DNA of 64,000 bases from Paratinospora sagittata. Taxonomy: Eukaryota > Streptophyta > Magnoliopsida > Ranunculales > Menispermaceae. The position numbers and the translations under genes were made by a program. Positions 44,471-56,805 of this stretch are shown one piece after another (positions within the stretch are counted from its first letter, which is position 1; the number at the start of each line of letters is the position of its first letter). The stretch covers positions 9,385,729-9,449,728 of the forward strand of contig CM069600.1 in the NCBI GenBank assembly GCA_035771175.1. The letters are read 5' to 3'. Under the pieces are notes generated by a model. That model ran no database searches. It was not told where the DNA came from and saw nothing but the letters and a program-made list of their open reading frames with translations.

Positions 44471-46132
44471 TGGAATCCTTACAATGTATGTAAATGGTTT
44501 GAGAATGTTTAATACTATTTTGAGTAGTAGTCATGTAAATAATACTATAATAATATCTCATTCAAACATGCATGAAACATTTCATAATACATACATGCCT
44601 ATAAGTAATTCCAAAACATGCAGGGTTACAAGAAAATCAAACAATCTCCCTCCTACTAGTAATAGAGTGGGTATGCACTCCTTATTATGCATTTATAAGG
44701 AGTCTACGCTCGGACCTTTTATTACCCAATTTTTTGTTATGAATCATTTCAAATTAGAACTTAATCCCAATTCCATTCAGAAACTATCACTCGGACCATG
44801 AGATTATTCAATCCTAATGTGAGACTGTCTTCTGGAAGTCCAAAACATGCTCCAAAGTCAAACATTTTCATGAATTTAAAACAATGAAATAGATGCATAT
44901 ATTCATGATTTAAAACACACAATTTATATCATACAATGCCATATACAAGAAACCAAAGTCAAGAGATACTCATGGTGGTACCGTGTAGACCTACTCTCTA
45001 TGACCACTCTACTATTCGTATTCAATCAACAATATAAACCTGTCATATATTCATTTACAGATAATCCATAATCAATTATCAAATCATTATATCTATTTGT
45101 TTTTCAATTATTCATTAAAATCTAACTTTTCAATTAATTCTCATATTTACGCGACCCTCATGATTATTTTTAAGGCAATGGACAATAGAAACAAGCCTTT
45201 CTCGACCACATTTCCACTAATATCCAAGTTTGTCTTATTTACTGAATTCAGTCAGGCATATATTAAAAATATCAATTGATACCCAAAAATCATAATTTTG
45301 GTATCAAAATGTCCGGAATTCAGTTCTCTATAATTTTATGGTTTCAAACCGGGATTTCACCATAGTTTGACATGGTTCCAAAGGCCCCCAGTGTCAAATT
45401 TTGCTTCTGCCAGCAGTACCGACACCAATATTACACTTGGACACAAACAAACCACATATTTTGCATCTACACATTTATAATAGTCGTAATATATCATTTC
45501 TACGTGTTTCCACTGAAACTGGGTCCAAACCCCATTTTTAAAAACACGTTAAAACACCTCCTATAGCAAAATTTATACCAATAGAAACGTCACACGTAGC
45601 TTAAATTGCAATTTTGCAATGAAAAACAGTGAAAATAGCTTACCGGCACGACGAATTTGGCCGCGAAACCGCCTTTTCTCTCGTCCGTTCCCGTTTCCTT
45701 TCTTCTGCAACTTCTTCTCCCAATTCACGTTTTCTCTTAAAAAATAAATAAAAATGTTATGTTTAAAGGTTTAAAGATGAGCATCATTAAAATGAGGATT
45801 CTAGGCTTCTAATGTCATTTAGTAAAACAACTCTTCGCTTCATCATTTAATAATTACTTTCATTTCATTTACCAATTAATTCATTTACCAATTGATACTA
45901 CCATCTCCTTCACCATCTTTATTTAAGTTAATTTAATCATACCCTTATCTAACTCCAATTCACATATTTATATAATAACTCACATATTTAATTTATTCCC
46001 TTCAATTTTTGTATTTAGCACTTATTCGCATACATACATACATTTGACTTCTATGTATGTATACACATATTATACACCTTGATATACGCGTTAGTCAACG
46101 TATGTATTTAATTAAAACTACGGGGTGTTACA
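44471..46132 (-). repeat. LTR of the gypsy element, minus orientation
   Basis: In minus orientation it starts TGTAACACCCCGTAG at 46132 directly after a polypurine-like TTAAGTTGGGGAGAT on the minus strand (46133-46147). It is the 3' LTR with respect to the pol at its right. It shares AATAGCTTACCGGCACGACG and CAATCTCCCTCCT blocks with the solo LTR at 16245-18276. Its far end is cut at 44471. Confidence 0.88.
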
Positions 46133-46189
46133 ATCTCCCCAACTTAAGGAATTTCGTCCTCGAAATTTAAAAGTAAGGTAAAATATACC

Positions 46190-49100
46190 TCAAGTGGTGA
46201 AAAGATCTGGAAACTGTTCCCGCATCCGATCCTCTCGTTTCCAAGTCTGCTCTTCATTATCATGAAATCTCCACTTGATTCTCACCATAGGAATCTGTTT
46301 ATTTCTAAGCTTTTGAACTCTATTTGAATTGGCTCTTCAGGAAAGGTAGTATCCTTCCCAACTTGTAACTGACTCAAATCTAAAATATGAGTCAAATCTG
46401 GATGCCGGGTCGGGTTTGTATGGTATTTCCTTAGCATAGAAACATGAAATACATTAAGGACACTAACCAAGTGTGGTGGTAGAGCAAGCCTGTAAACTAA
46501 TGGACCTATCCTCTCAAGGATTTTAAATGGTTCAATAAATCGCGGAGCAAGTTTTCCTCTGACCCCAAACCTCATCTGGCCTTTCATGGGAGAGACCTTC
46601 AACAGTATCTGGTCTCCCTTTGCAAACTCTATGGGCCTATGTCAGTTATCATAATAGCTTTTCTGACGATTTTGGGCAGTTTTCAGATTTTGTCTAATCT
46701 GCTTAATCTTTTCTGTGTGATCTGTAATGACAGCTGGCCCCAATAATTGCGACTCTACAACCTTATACCAGCAAGCCGGAGACTTACAAGGTCGACTATA
46801 CAAGGCCTCAAAGGGTGCTATACCGATACTAGCCTGATAGCTATTAGTGTACGCAAATTCACACAGAGGAAGGTATTCATTTCAGCTCCCACCAAACTCT
46901 AGAATACAAGATCTGAGCATATCCTCAAACATCTGTATCACTCTCTCAGACTGACCATCAGTCTGTGGGTGAAATGCCGTACTGAGATGGAGATGAGTCC
47001 CAAATCGAGTCTGCACTGAATGCAAAACCTCGATGTAAATCTCGGATCTTTGTCCGACACAATGGATACCAGAACCCCATGCAATCTGACAATCTCTCGT
47101 ATATATAATCTACTCAGTCTGTCCACAGAGTCTCTGGTGTTCGTCGGAAGAAAATGAGCAGACCGACTTTGTCAGTCTATCAACTATCACCCAAATGGCG
47201 CCATATCTACCCTGAGATTTGGGTAAACCTGTAATAAAATCCATGGTGATGTGCTCCCATTTCCATTTCGAAATGGATAATGGTTGCATCTGTCCTCTAG
47301 GCCTCTAATGTTCAGCTTTAACCTGCTGACACACCCCACATTTCTGTACATACTCAGCTATATCCTTTTTCATCCCATACCACCACATTATTCTTTTCAT
47401 ATCATGATATATTTTGGTTGACCCTCGGTGGATAGTATACTGAGATCTGTGCGCTGTCTGGAGTAACTCTGTTCTTAGATCACGATCTACAGGAACCCAT
47501 AATCTCCCCTGAAAACACAAGACACCATCTGGATCTCAATGCCAATCAACTATGTTTGCTCTATCAATCCAAGAATTATACATATCAAAGTCAGGATCAT
47601 GTTGCTGCAAATTCTTGACCCTTTGAATATGAGTGTCGGTGAGCTGCACATGCATTTGGGCACAAATATCAACATGTGGAGCTATAGAGAGTACACTCAT
47701 CATAGTAACTCTCTCTAATAAACGCCACTCATGGGCCATCTAACAAGCCACCACACTGGTTTCTGTTCGCTTTCTGCTCAGTGCATCTACAACTACACTG
47801 ACTTTCCCAGGATAATACTCCAGTGTGAAGTCATAATCCTTCAAGAATTCAATCCATCTTCTCTGTCTCATATTCAACTTTTTCTGATCAAATAGATACT
47901 TCAGACTCTTATGGATTGAATACAGTGTAAACTTTTCACTATATAGGTAATGCCTTCACAATTTCAAAGCAGAAACAACTGCAACCAACTCTAAGTCATG
48001 CACAGGGTAATTCTTCTCATGCACCTTTAACTGTCTAGATGCATAAGCTACCACTCTACCCTCCTGCATCAATACACAACCCGACCCTGAATGAGACGCA
48101 TCTGTATAAATTACCAACTCTCTACCAGGCTCTGGAAGTATCAATACTGGTGTAGTAGTCAATTTTCTTTTCAATTATGTGAAAGCTTCTTCACATGCTA
48201 CAGTCCACACAAATGATACATTTTTTTGAGTTAGTCTGGTAAGTGGAGTTGCCAGTTTGGAAAAACCTTCTACAAATTTTCTGTGATAACCAGCTAATCC
48301 CAGAAAACTACGTATCTCTGTCACTGTGGTTGGTCTTGACCAATTTATAATAGCCTCAATCTTAGCAGAATCAACATATATTCCCTCTGCACTGACCACA
48401 TGACCAAGAAATTTAACTTCATTTATCCAAAACTCACATTTACTGAGCTTGACATACAACCTATGCTCTCTCAGTGTCTGTAGAGTAATAATGAGGTGTT
48501 GCTCATGTTCCTCCCGAGTCCTGGAATAAATGAGAATATCATCAATGAACACAATGATGAATTGTTCAAGATATGGTTTAATGCCCTCTGCATCAAGTCC
48601 ATAAACATGGCGGGTGCATTGGTTAAACCGAAGGGCATCACTAGAAATTCATAGTGTCCATATCTCGTTTTGAAGGTTGTCTTCGGTATATCCTCTTCTC
48701 TTATTCTCAACTGATGGTACCCTGATCGCAGGTCGATCTTTGAAAAGAATTTGGCCCCATTCAGTTGATCAAACAAATCATTAATTCGTGGGAGAGGATA
48801 CTTATTTTTCACTGTCACCTTGTTTAACTGACGGTAGTCTATACACAGACGTAGACTTCTGTCTTTCTTCTTTACAAACAGTACATGTGCACCCCAAGGT
48901 GACATACTGGGGTAAATAAACCCCTTTTCCATCAACTCATCAAGTTGTACCTTGAGTTCTTGTAACTCCTTAGGTGCCATTTTATATGGAGGAATGGAGA
49001 TAGGTTTTGTATTGGGCATTAGTTCTATAATAAAGTCTATTTCCCGTTTAGGTGGTAATCCCAGTAAATCATTAGGAAACACATCTGGGTAATCACACAC

Positions 49101-49200
49101 CACAAGAATCTCAGATAACTGTATACCCTGTTCCTTATCTCCCTAAGGCTTTAAACCAACCAATATTTCCATCTCCTCATTGGTCACAATCCTACCTCTA
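46190..49200 (-). pseudogene. Gypsy pol: reverse transcriptase, RNase H, integrase, chromodomain-like end
   Basis: From right to left on the minus strand: RT with [56 protein letters not shown] and, after a frameshift near 48560, the [11 protein letters not shown] active-site box; RNase H with [18 protein letters not shown] and [15 protein letters not shown]; integrase with HRSQYTIHRG and [30 protein letters not shown] and HPQTDGQSER (all three catalytic residues kept); and a tail ending TWKREDRMREQFPDLF at 46193. At least six frameshifts or stops interrupt it. Domain style is Tekay/Del-like, as in the chromovirus at 8727-20367 but from another family. The sequence upstream of RT is lost at about 49206. 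Confidence 0.92.
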
Positions 49201-49206
49201 GTAGGA

Positions 49207-49475
49207 GGTTTAGATGGGTATGCATAGGTTTACATGGATGTGTATATATGGAAATGTGAAGTTTAGATGACGAATGAGTAATGGAATGACTAGAATTATA
49301 CTCGATTGTGTTTGACTTGTGATATGACCAATAAACAAAGGAGACTTTGTCGAAATTTCGAAAAAAATTGAATGTAATTTTGGATAAGGCTGACAGGGTA
49401 TTATATACGCCGTCACATGACGCATAACGTATCTTGTGCCGATTGTGCGTCACTCATACGCAGTGGGTTGCGACA
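49207..49475 (+). repeat. LTR end of the gypsy element, + orientation
   Basis: The last 269 bp, ending GGGTTGCGACA. Shared blocks with the other gypsy LTRs include AAGGCTGACA and TTGTGCCG. It abuts the broken 5' end of the minus-strand pol. Confidence 0.8.
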
Positions 49476-49818
49476 AAATGTATACATGAACAATATTTTA
49501 ACCTTCACATACATGAACCTCTAACTACACTCTCCTAGGTACATACATGAATTCATTAACTCCTAGATACATTCACAAACTTATTAACTATATTCACACT
49601 AAAAATACATTCCACATATGATTTCTCACTGAATCATGTTTACTATATATAGGTTAATATCTAACAAGAGTCTTTCTTTTTTTCTCTCTCTTATGTAACC
49701 TACCCTTAAAACAATGAGTGTGAGTTCGACTTTTAAGGAGGGATGCACACCAAAAGTCTCCTATTAACTTTTAGCTAGATTTCTTTGCCCTATTATTTCA
49801 ACTTTAATGGTTTAGGAG

Positions 49819-50767
49819 GATTCTATTCGAAAATATTTAGATAATATTTTATTGTGGAAAAAGGGTATGATAAATAAAGTTCCTTAGGATTAAATACATT
49901 GAATTTAAATGTGTCCTTGATAAAAAGGTGCTTATTTATGAAAAGGCATGTATCGTTTAATGAAAAGAGGTTGGTTGTTGAAAAAGTATTTTCAATTAAA
50001 TAGACACATCTATTTATATGAATAGGTGCCTATTAATGAAAAGGTACATGCAAACAAATAGACACATCTATTCACATGATATAGATGTCTAAAATGATTA
50101 GAACAAAAGATGTACGTACTGGTATAGGCAGAATAGAAGGAAGTAGATCTATTGGCTTCAAGGCACAATAAAAAAGATGTTGTCTTTTAAGCAATATTTC
50201 TTCCCTTCCGATAGAATCACGAGAACATGGTGGGTATGTAGAAAATTACCTTCAGGATACAATGTAGCCTCAATCAACGATGTCGGGTATGGATTATGTT
50301 AGCTTCAACTCAACCAAGAACACTCTAATAATTAAAACGGGATGATGTTGAGAAGAAAAATAGAGTAAGGGAAATAAATCACTTGATTGTGATTGAGATA
50401 ATTGGAAATGAGGGCTTGGACCCCTAGTTATTTTTTTTTTCATGTCTATTGGCTAATAGACGTGTCTCTTTCATTAGTTACCCACTTTTAATAAATAGAC
50501 ACCTATTTATGTGAATAGATCTGTCTATTTGTTCGAATGTACATTTTTAGTAGTAGACACCTATTCAAATAAATAGATGTGTCTATTTAATTGAAAATAC
50601 TTTTTCACCAATCAACACCTTTTTATTAAATGATATAAACCTTTCATGAATAAGCACCTCTTTTCCAATGGACATATTTAGATTTAATGTATTTGAACCT
50701 AAACAACTATGTTCATTATATCCTTTCTCCAAAATAAAATATTATTTAAATATTTTCCAACAGATTC
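49819..50767. mobile_element. Element of 939 bp with LTR-like ends and long inverted arms
   Basis: A 5-bp duplication GATTC (49819-49823, 50763-50767) flanks 49824-50762. The right end reads TTTTCCAACA and the left end TATTCGAAAATATTT, inverted copies of each other (original TGTTGGAAAATATTT). The inverted arms run for about 270 bp (49824-50095 and 50480-50762), including AAATAGACACATCTATTTAT-type motifs that are themselves palindromic. The middle 380 bp holds no ORF. Either a foldback-type DNA element or two LTRs in opposite orientation. Confidence 0.72.
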
Positions 50768-50928
50768 TTCATAGTATTGCTTGCTTGCGCTATATTGAAA
50801 GTTATGACTCTTTATTTGATAGATTACATGCAACTGTATGTTGTTTTCTTTTTTATTTTTGGATGGAAACTACAGTTTTGTGCGCTTGTTGATTCCTTTA
50901 GTAACCTTGTTATAAAACTCATAATCAT

Positions 50929-51200
50929 TGTTAGAAACCACTTTACCCAAAAGTTATAGCTGGTAGGAGGAGGCCCAACAATGTATATCATGCTGTTATT
51001 AACACTTATCTCACGCACATGGAGAGCCAAAATAGAGAGAAAAAGAGACAAATATTAATATGGCAAATAGAGAACATGCAAATTCAAATAATGAGATTTG
51101 AAACCAAGACCTTTTAGAAAATCAACAGTTTGATACCATGTTAGAAACTACTTTGCCCAAAAGCTATAGTTGATAGGTGGTAGCCTAACAATGTATATGA
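50929..51200 (-). mobile_element. TRIM element B
   Basis: Direct repeats of 62 bp at 50929-50990 and 51139-51200 bound a 148-bp middle. On the minus strand each repeat runs TGATATACATTG to TTTCTAACA, and the right one is followed at once by TGGTATCAAA, a decayed initiator-Met primer site. There is no coding capacity. The repeats match 41890-42162 and 60812-61033 in the same orientation. Confidence 0.78.
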
Positions 51201-51223
51201 AACTGACTACATACTTCCTCTTA

Positions 51224-51665
51224 TGATGTTATTTTTTGATGATATAGTGTCAGGAAACTAAATTTGGAATAAAGGCTAAGTAGATATTTGGAAATTGACT
51301 ATAAAATCTAAAGGCTTCAAGATTAGTAGGACTAAGACTAAATACATTAAATATTATTTCATTGGAAGTGGAAATACAAATGAAGAGATAGTGAAAAAAG
51401 TTCAGAGATTCCAAAGAGTAAAAACTTTAGGTATTTAGGGTCAATTATTCATTAAGAGTGAAATATGAGAGGATGTAAACTATATAATTGATGCAAGATG
51501 TGTTAGGTTTAGGATTGCTTCTAGAATATTGTATGATTGAATCATCCTATTAAAGTTGAAAGAATTTTTATAGGCCAGCTATGTTTTATGAAATAAAATG
51601 TCGGGCTATAAAGAAAAACACATCAACAAATTAAGTATGCCAGAAATATGAATCTTAAGATAGAT
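51224..51665 (+). pseudogene. LINE reverse transcriptase fragment
   Basis: The + strand reads MLFFDDIVSGN, the FADD-box region of plant LINE RT, then WKLTIKSKGFKISRTKTKYIKY, GSGNTNEEIVKKVQRFQ, EDVNYIIDARCVRF and LKLKEFL. Stops interrupt. It corresponds to the same domain as the LINE at 23467-25600 but is a separate copy. It starts 24 bp after TRIM element B. Confidence 0.82.
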
Positions 51666-52156
51666 ACGTGAATGTTAAGATAGAATGTGAATGTTAAAAT
51701 AGTTTAACATATTTTTTATACTTGTTAGAAATAGGGTTTCTAATAGCAATACATTTTGATTGTGAGATTGAAGTTTCATCTAATGTTTGGACTTCAGGAC
51801 AGAAATTGTTAAACAATAATCTCTAATTTGACTTATTTTATATCCACATTAAAGATCACCCGAGATGATAACTTGTGTCACATATATAGATTTGCATTTT
51901 CAAATAAGATATCTATCCCATGCTTCCATTATGAACTAATTTAAAAGAGTATCCAAGTTCATTCATGTTTCCATATAGTTGTTGACATTATGAGCAAATC
52001 CATCCTGTGCTTACATTAATATGGTCTTTTTTAATTATATTTATCAAGAGAAAGGATACCAAAAGAAAAATGACAAGATCACTCTCTAGAAACACTAATA
52101 TGTCTTTGAAGAGTATAAAATACACTCTTGGAACTTTCAACAGCTTGCAAAAGAGC

Positions 52157-52370
52157 TTTTTTTTTTTTTTTTGAATCTAAAACCTCTTAAAATTCTGGTG
52201 CAACCAATGCAAGTATGGTTCCACATTATAAGATCCTTAGAACACAACAAAGTAGAGCGCTCTCTTCTCTTAGACAAACAGAAAAGGGTGCCTTGCTCCA
52301 TTATGTGAGAGTGAGACATCACATGGTCACATCTTAGCAACTCTTACCATTACACCAAGGCTCTCCTTCT
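52157..52370 (-). mobile_element. tRNA-derived SINE with Au-like head
   Basis: On the minus strand GAGAGCCTTGGTGTAATGG and TAAGAGTTGCTAAGATGTGACC match the head of plant Au SINEs, and the element ends in a run of 16 A (T run at 52157-52172). The B box is decayed. No target duplication was found. Confidence 0.65.
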
Positions 52371-53880
52371 ATGTCTATGATGCACAACTAAGAAATAATT
52401 CTAGAAATAGCAAGAAGACTCAAACCTAACTTACAACATTAGAGGCAAACCTAAACTTTCAAAAAGCTCAAGTTTGTCTCATTAGGTTATAAAGAAGTTA
52501 AACAGGAGTTAAAGTTAATAAAAAATTAACGAAAAACTTTAAAAAATTGGCTATTGATCAAGTAAGATTAATTTTTCTAATAAATTTAACTATTCAATTT
52601 CAATCCTAGGATTCAAGTTGAATCTTACAATATAATTTGCTAACTTGACATTCTACCTTATTTATTTTAGTAGCTTATTGTTAAATTGTATTGCTTGATT
52701 ATCTTGTTACGTGGGTTGTTAATGCTCGTAGACTATGCAATTCACTAATTTAGAATTCTACGCTGCTTAATCTGTTAACTTTGTTGTTAAATTATATTGT
52801 TTTCTTATCTTGTTGTATGGGTTGGTAAATCTAGAAATAATTGCCTTGGTTACTGTTTTTTTTTTTTGAGTTTTTCTCTTATTGAAAATTTCATTCCTTC
52901 TTTGTTTTTGGTGTTCTATTTTTATTTCTTACATTCTTTCTTCTTTTTCCCAGAGTTAGTATACTTCATAAAATTACATAATTTGATTGCTTATTATTGA
53001 AACACTAATTTTTTTATTTTTTATTTTTTCATCTTGCTATGTTGATTTATGAAATTTAAAAAAAGAATGCATGGCTTTTGGTACCTCTTTTTCTTTTTAT
53101 TGATGAAATTAATCATGGTAGGTTATTTATTGAATTTTATCAAATTGTACTAAATTGTGTTAATTCTTTTGCATTTTCTAAAAGTAAAAAAATCAAACTT
53201 TTATTAAATTTTATATTTTGAAAATTACGCAAACTCTTTAACTCGCCAAGTTTAACATTGAGAAAATTCACCAGAAATTTGGTGAACTATGTTGATTTTT
53301 CAAACCTTTGTCTTTCCACATGTAGGACGAAGTTCCATGTGAAGGATTGTGTTCATGATAGCTTGAGATGTATTAATTGAGCACCTATCAGCTCTAGCTT
53401 TTAGGTATAGTTTTTATTAAACATGCATTTGTTGAATTTGCAAACCATTTTGCAAGGATAATGAAAATAGTGAGCTTGACTTTTGGCATTAAGTGTTTCA
53501 TATTTCACAAAATTTCCTACCAAAACTCATCTATAACAAACAGGACAAAGTAGACTCCATTGTAGTTTACATTTTTCTAATTGGAAAATCATTTTGCATT
53601 TATTTGTGTGTATATATAACCTCTTTGACAATTTTCTCTTATTGTTACAGCCTCAGAATTTTTTTTTCTTAGTCCATTTAAAGATGCACATATGTCTGAC
53701 AGTAAAAAATGTTTACATTTTCATCTATTGTATGCTTACCTTAACGTTTGTGACTTTGAATACTTCTTTAAGCCTCTTGGTATTATGCAACAAATCTGAA
53801 TATCATTCCTATCACATTACATGCAAACTTTGATCACTAAATGACATGCCTATATGGAATTGCTGCGAAAACAGCTTGAT
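52371..53880. other. AT-rich intergenic DNA
   Basis: No gene or transposon recognised. Small ORFs here are T-rich and have no domain. Confidence 0.6.
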
Positions 53881-53884
53881 TTGT

Positions 53885-54235
53885 TATATATGATGTGGCT
53901 CGTCCACTATGGGTTATTTCTATTTTCATTTATTAGTTTCCTAGTCTGAATTGGAAAGTTCCTTAGTTTATATTGAAAACTAATTCTAACAACTTGTGTT
54001 ATATAAACCTTCATTGGGGTGTGGGAGAGGTGTGTTTGAGAAATTAGAATTGTGTGAGAGTACTTTGGATTTGAGGGAATGCGAATTTAGGTCTTTGCAC
54101 AGGTTGTAACTTATTTGATTATCTCCATTAGTAATTTGATTCTCATCTTCCGTGGACGTTGGTGATTATTCACTGAACCACTTAAAATTTGTGTTCTTGC
54201 TTTTGTCTTATCTTGATTAATGAATTCATATAGGA
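53885..54235 (+). mobile_element. Probable copia LTR remnant
   Basis: The stretch has the layout of a copia LTR: TATATAAACC TATA-like box near 54003 and the block TCTTCCGTGGACGTTGGTGA followed by TCACTGAACCACTTAAA, a pattern common in the R/U5 region of plant copia LTRs. Ends, TSD and partner LTR were not found. Confidence 0.4.
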
Positions 54236-55930
54236 GGCAACATAGTCTCCCTTGAAGATCTGATGTAAGTATCTAATTTCTAAATATTATTTACAACAGA
54301 TACCAGGTGTGATTGTTCTTATGTAGAAGCTTGAATGAAATTAACCACCCTGTTGGAGATTATGTAGAAGATTAGGATTCTATTATAAGAGTTGATGTTT
54401 GTTTAGGACCATCTTTTTTAGTGTTTTAGTGGATTAGACTTGGTCTACATGGGTATATATTTTGCTTTATCATTCATTGAAATTAATAAGTGCTTCCAAT
54501 TTTATATCTCACATCCAAAGTATATATGAGTTGCTCACAATTGGCACATTATTATTGTAAACACTGGTTGAGATTTTGGTTCGAACTCAAACAAAAAGTG
54601 TCTAATTCAAGTATAAATAAAATAGAAAGTGTGTTAGTTCGAGTAAGTTTCTAATTTTTGGTTATATTAGAGGTCTAATTTTAGTATGTTTGTGTTGTAT
54701 AAGAAGTCTAATTTTCTTCATTATAAATATGGGATTAGTTCAGATTGAAAACTGTTAGAATGGTTGGGATGAGTGATTGAGTGTGTAACAAGAGGTGAGT
54801 GGCCGAGGGATGGCCTTCTATCTCTTTAGCAAAATATATTGATTTTTCTACTTGTGGAAGTCCATGTTAAATCGATTTGTGTAATTGCTTGATTTATTAT
54901 TTGAATATTTTCACTGCACGTTAGATTGATCGATCTATTTTAAAAACGCAACAATACCTCCCAGCCCAGGGGGCCCGGGTACCTCCCGGGAGGAGCAGCT
55001 CCCTGCTGCGGGTGTGTCTATAGGGGTATAAGAAGTTGTTTCTTCTCAAAAAAGAAACTAACTATATATTCTAATTTGCAACTTGATGCAGGTAAGTGAA
55101 AAGAAGTCCAGGCAAACTGTGGCAAATGCATGCCTTCCCTACACCCTCAGGAGGCTCTTACAAGAAGACAAAACATTATTTATGCTTTTGAAAATATTAA
55201 ATTTCTTTATCCATTTTGAAGGTTGTCTTGCAAAATTCATATATTGTTCCATGATTTTATATGCTCTCAAAGCATATTCTGTTTGGCTGAGATATATCAT
55301 GCTAACTAAGAAGCTCCTCATTACCAGAGGATTTGATTTGATTTGATTTTTTTTTTCCCCACCTTTGGTTTTGATATATATGTGATTTTCCTTTATTATG
55401 AATTGATATTTGTCTATCTATTCTTCTTTTTGTTATTCATAATATACCCTTCTCCACTAATGATTTAATTGTGACAATATTAGTTGATATCATTTTGGGA
55501 AACAACAGGAACTTATACAGTGATTAGATCAGTAGATTTTATCTTCAGTAACTCATCAATTCATTCCCTCATTTATTATTATGATTGCCTTACATTTTGA
55601 ATTGATTCTAATATCTAGAATGTCAAATAAAAAAGAAAAAGGGAATTTGAAGACTAGAGGGACAGAAGAACATGATAGCTAGAAAAAAATAATTGAAGAT
55701 CAATCAAACTATATCTACATATGGAATTTAATACCTCTCTAATAAGAGCTAGTAATCATGGGTTTTGCGACGAGAGGATTGTTCACGATTGATATATTAC
55801 ATCATAGTTGTACCTAGGCAATGCCGCACTATGCTACCAGGAGCAAAGATTGCTTTTAGTAAGATTACTATGCTATGAAACCTTGACCACTAGTTGAAGG
55901 AATCTTTCTTAGATATTTGGCTTAGATTGT
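54236..55930. other. AT-rich intergenic DNA with a GC-rich island
   Basis: No gene supported. The island 54957-55015 is listed separately. Short ORFs near 55083-55346 have no recognisable domain. Confidence 0.55.
54957..55015. other. Short GC-rich island with nested palindromes
   Basis: About 60 bp with roughly 75 percent G+C in DNA that is otherwise over 65 percent A+T. It contains GGGCCCGGGTACC and CTCCCGGGAG, both palindromic in part. It does not match any element recognised elsewhere in the window. Confidence 0.6.
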
Positions 55931-56165
55931 TTTTCAGAAGTTTGGTTTATGATTCAGATACTGTTTTTTGTATCTGAAAATTTGAAAACACGAAAAGGAG
56001 TTTTGGTTTATGATTTAGATACTGTTTTTTGTATCTGAAAATTTGAAAACACGAAAAGGAGTTTGGTTGGTTGAATCTTGAAAATAATTTTCAAAAATTT
56101 ATAAAGAAAACATGTTTTCAAGAAACAACAAAATGTTGTTTTTTGAGTTTATTTTTTAGGTTGTG
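55930..56165. repeat. Dispersed MITE-like repeat, copy 2, with tandem duplication
   Basis: It resembles 36845-37075. A unit of about 61 bp (TTTGGTTTATGATTCAGATA to CACGAAAAGGAG) is present twice in a row at 55941-56062, with only a couple of differences, so the duplication is recent. Confidence 0.6.
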
Positions 56166-56656
56166 ATTCTACTTGCACCCACTCTTTCATCTCAGTCAAA
56201 CTATACTCTCTCTTCACCAATCGCTAAACCGCATTGAAAGCTATTCACCAATGGTTATTGCAAGTAGCCAATCGTGGAAGACATTGCTTGAAGGTATAAA
56301 ATGGCTAATTGGCCATAAAAATGGATGGGGGTGCAAAGATGCATATTAAGATATATTGTAATAATAAGGTTGCTCATACATTAAGCAAAGTTTGCTATAA
56401 GAATTGAAGATAATGGATGGAATAGGCTCCAAACTGGATATACAAATACGGGAAATGTTAATTTAACTGTAAAATATTGTAACTACATGTGCAATTATAC
56501 ATGCATATCCCCTAGATCATTTACTACATATTTTGTAATGTGTAAAACAATAATATCCGATGGATGTGCATGTGTTGTTACGCATGCAGTTGCAAAATTT
56601 ATAGTTAGATTAACATTTTTCTATATGTATATATACAAGTAATGCTTGAAGGATAT

Positions 56657-56805
56657 ACCTTTCTAAGACATTTTTTGACATTATACTTAGAGTTGTTAGA
56701 TTATCTCGAATCACGCGTTAATTGTCTCGAATCACACAATTAATGAGTGATTCGAGACAATCCAACAACTCTAAGTACAATGTCAAAAAAGGGTGTTAGA
56801 AAGGT
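56657..56805. mobile_element. MITE with about 60-bp inverted arms
   Basis: ACCTTTCTAAGACA at 56657 and its complement ending TTAGAAAGGT at 56804 bound arms that pair over about 60 bp (TTAGAGTTGTT, GATTGTCTCGAATCAC) around a short loop near 56733. The TSD is unclear. A related stretch may lie at 36722-36790. Confidence 0.7.

Larger units (their letters stand above)
44106..49480 (+). mobile_element. Gypsy element with inverted interior, TSD AAATG
   Basis: Both outer ends are LTR ends in + orientation: TGTAACACCCCGTAG at 44111 and GGGTTGCGACA ending 49475, flanked by AAATG (44106-44110, 49476-49480). Between them the orientation is minus: an LTR segment (44471-46132) and pol (46190-49200). The first 360 bp (44111-44470) are therefore inverted relative to 45780-46132, with which they match closely. 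The outer 269 bp at the right (49207-49475) supply the LTR part missing from the inverted copy. Gag, protease and most of the 5' LTR are absent. An inversion between the two LTRs followed by a deletion explains all parts. Confidence 0.8.
43965..49666 (-). mobile_element. 5' LTR of the second copia element, split by a gypsy element
   Basis: The LTR pieces are 49481-49666 (start, minus strand TGTTAGATATTAACC) and 43965-44110 (with TATA-like CTATAAATA on the minus strand near 44075). Together about 330 bp. They are separated by the gypsy insertion 44111-49475, whose AAATG target duplication lies in this LTR. The LTR belongs with the gag at 42694-43936. Confidence 0.78.

Noticed and set aside
44484..45566. 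Small + strand ORFs inside the gypsy LTR
   Set aside because: They lie within LTR sequence and have no domain.
55083..55346. 87-codon ORF as a host gene
   Set aside because: No recognisable motif, AT-driven composition and an overlapping ORF on the other strand.
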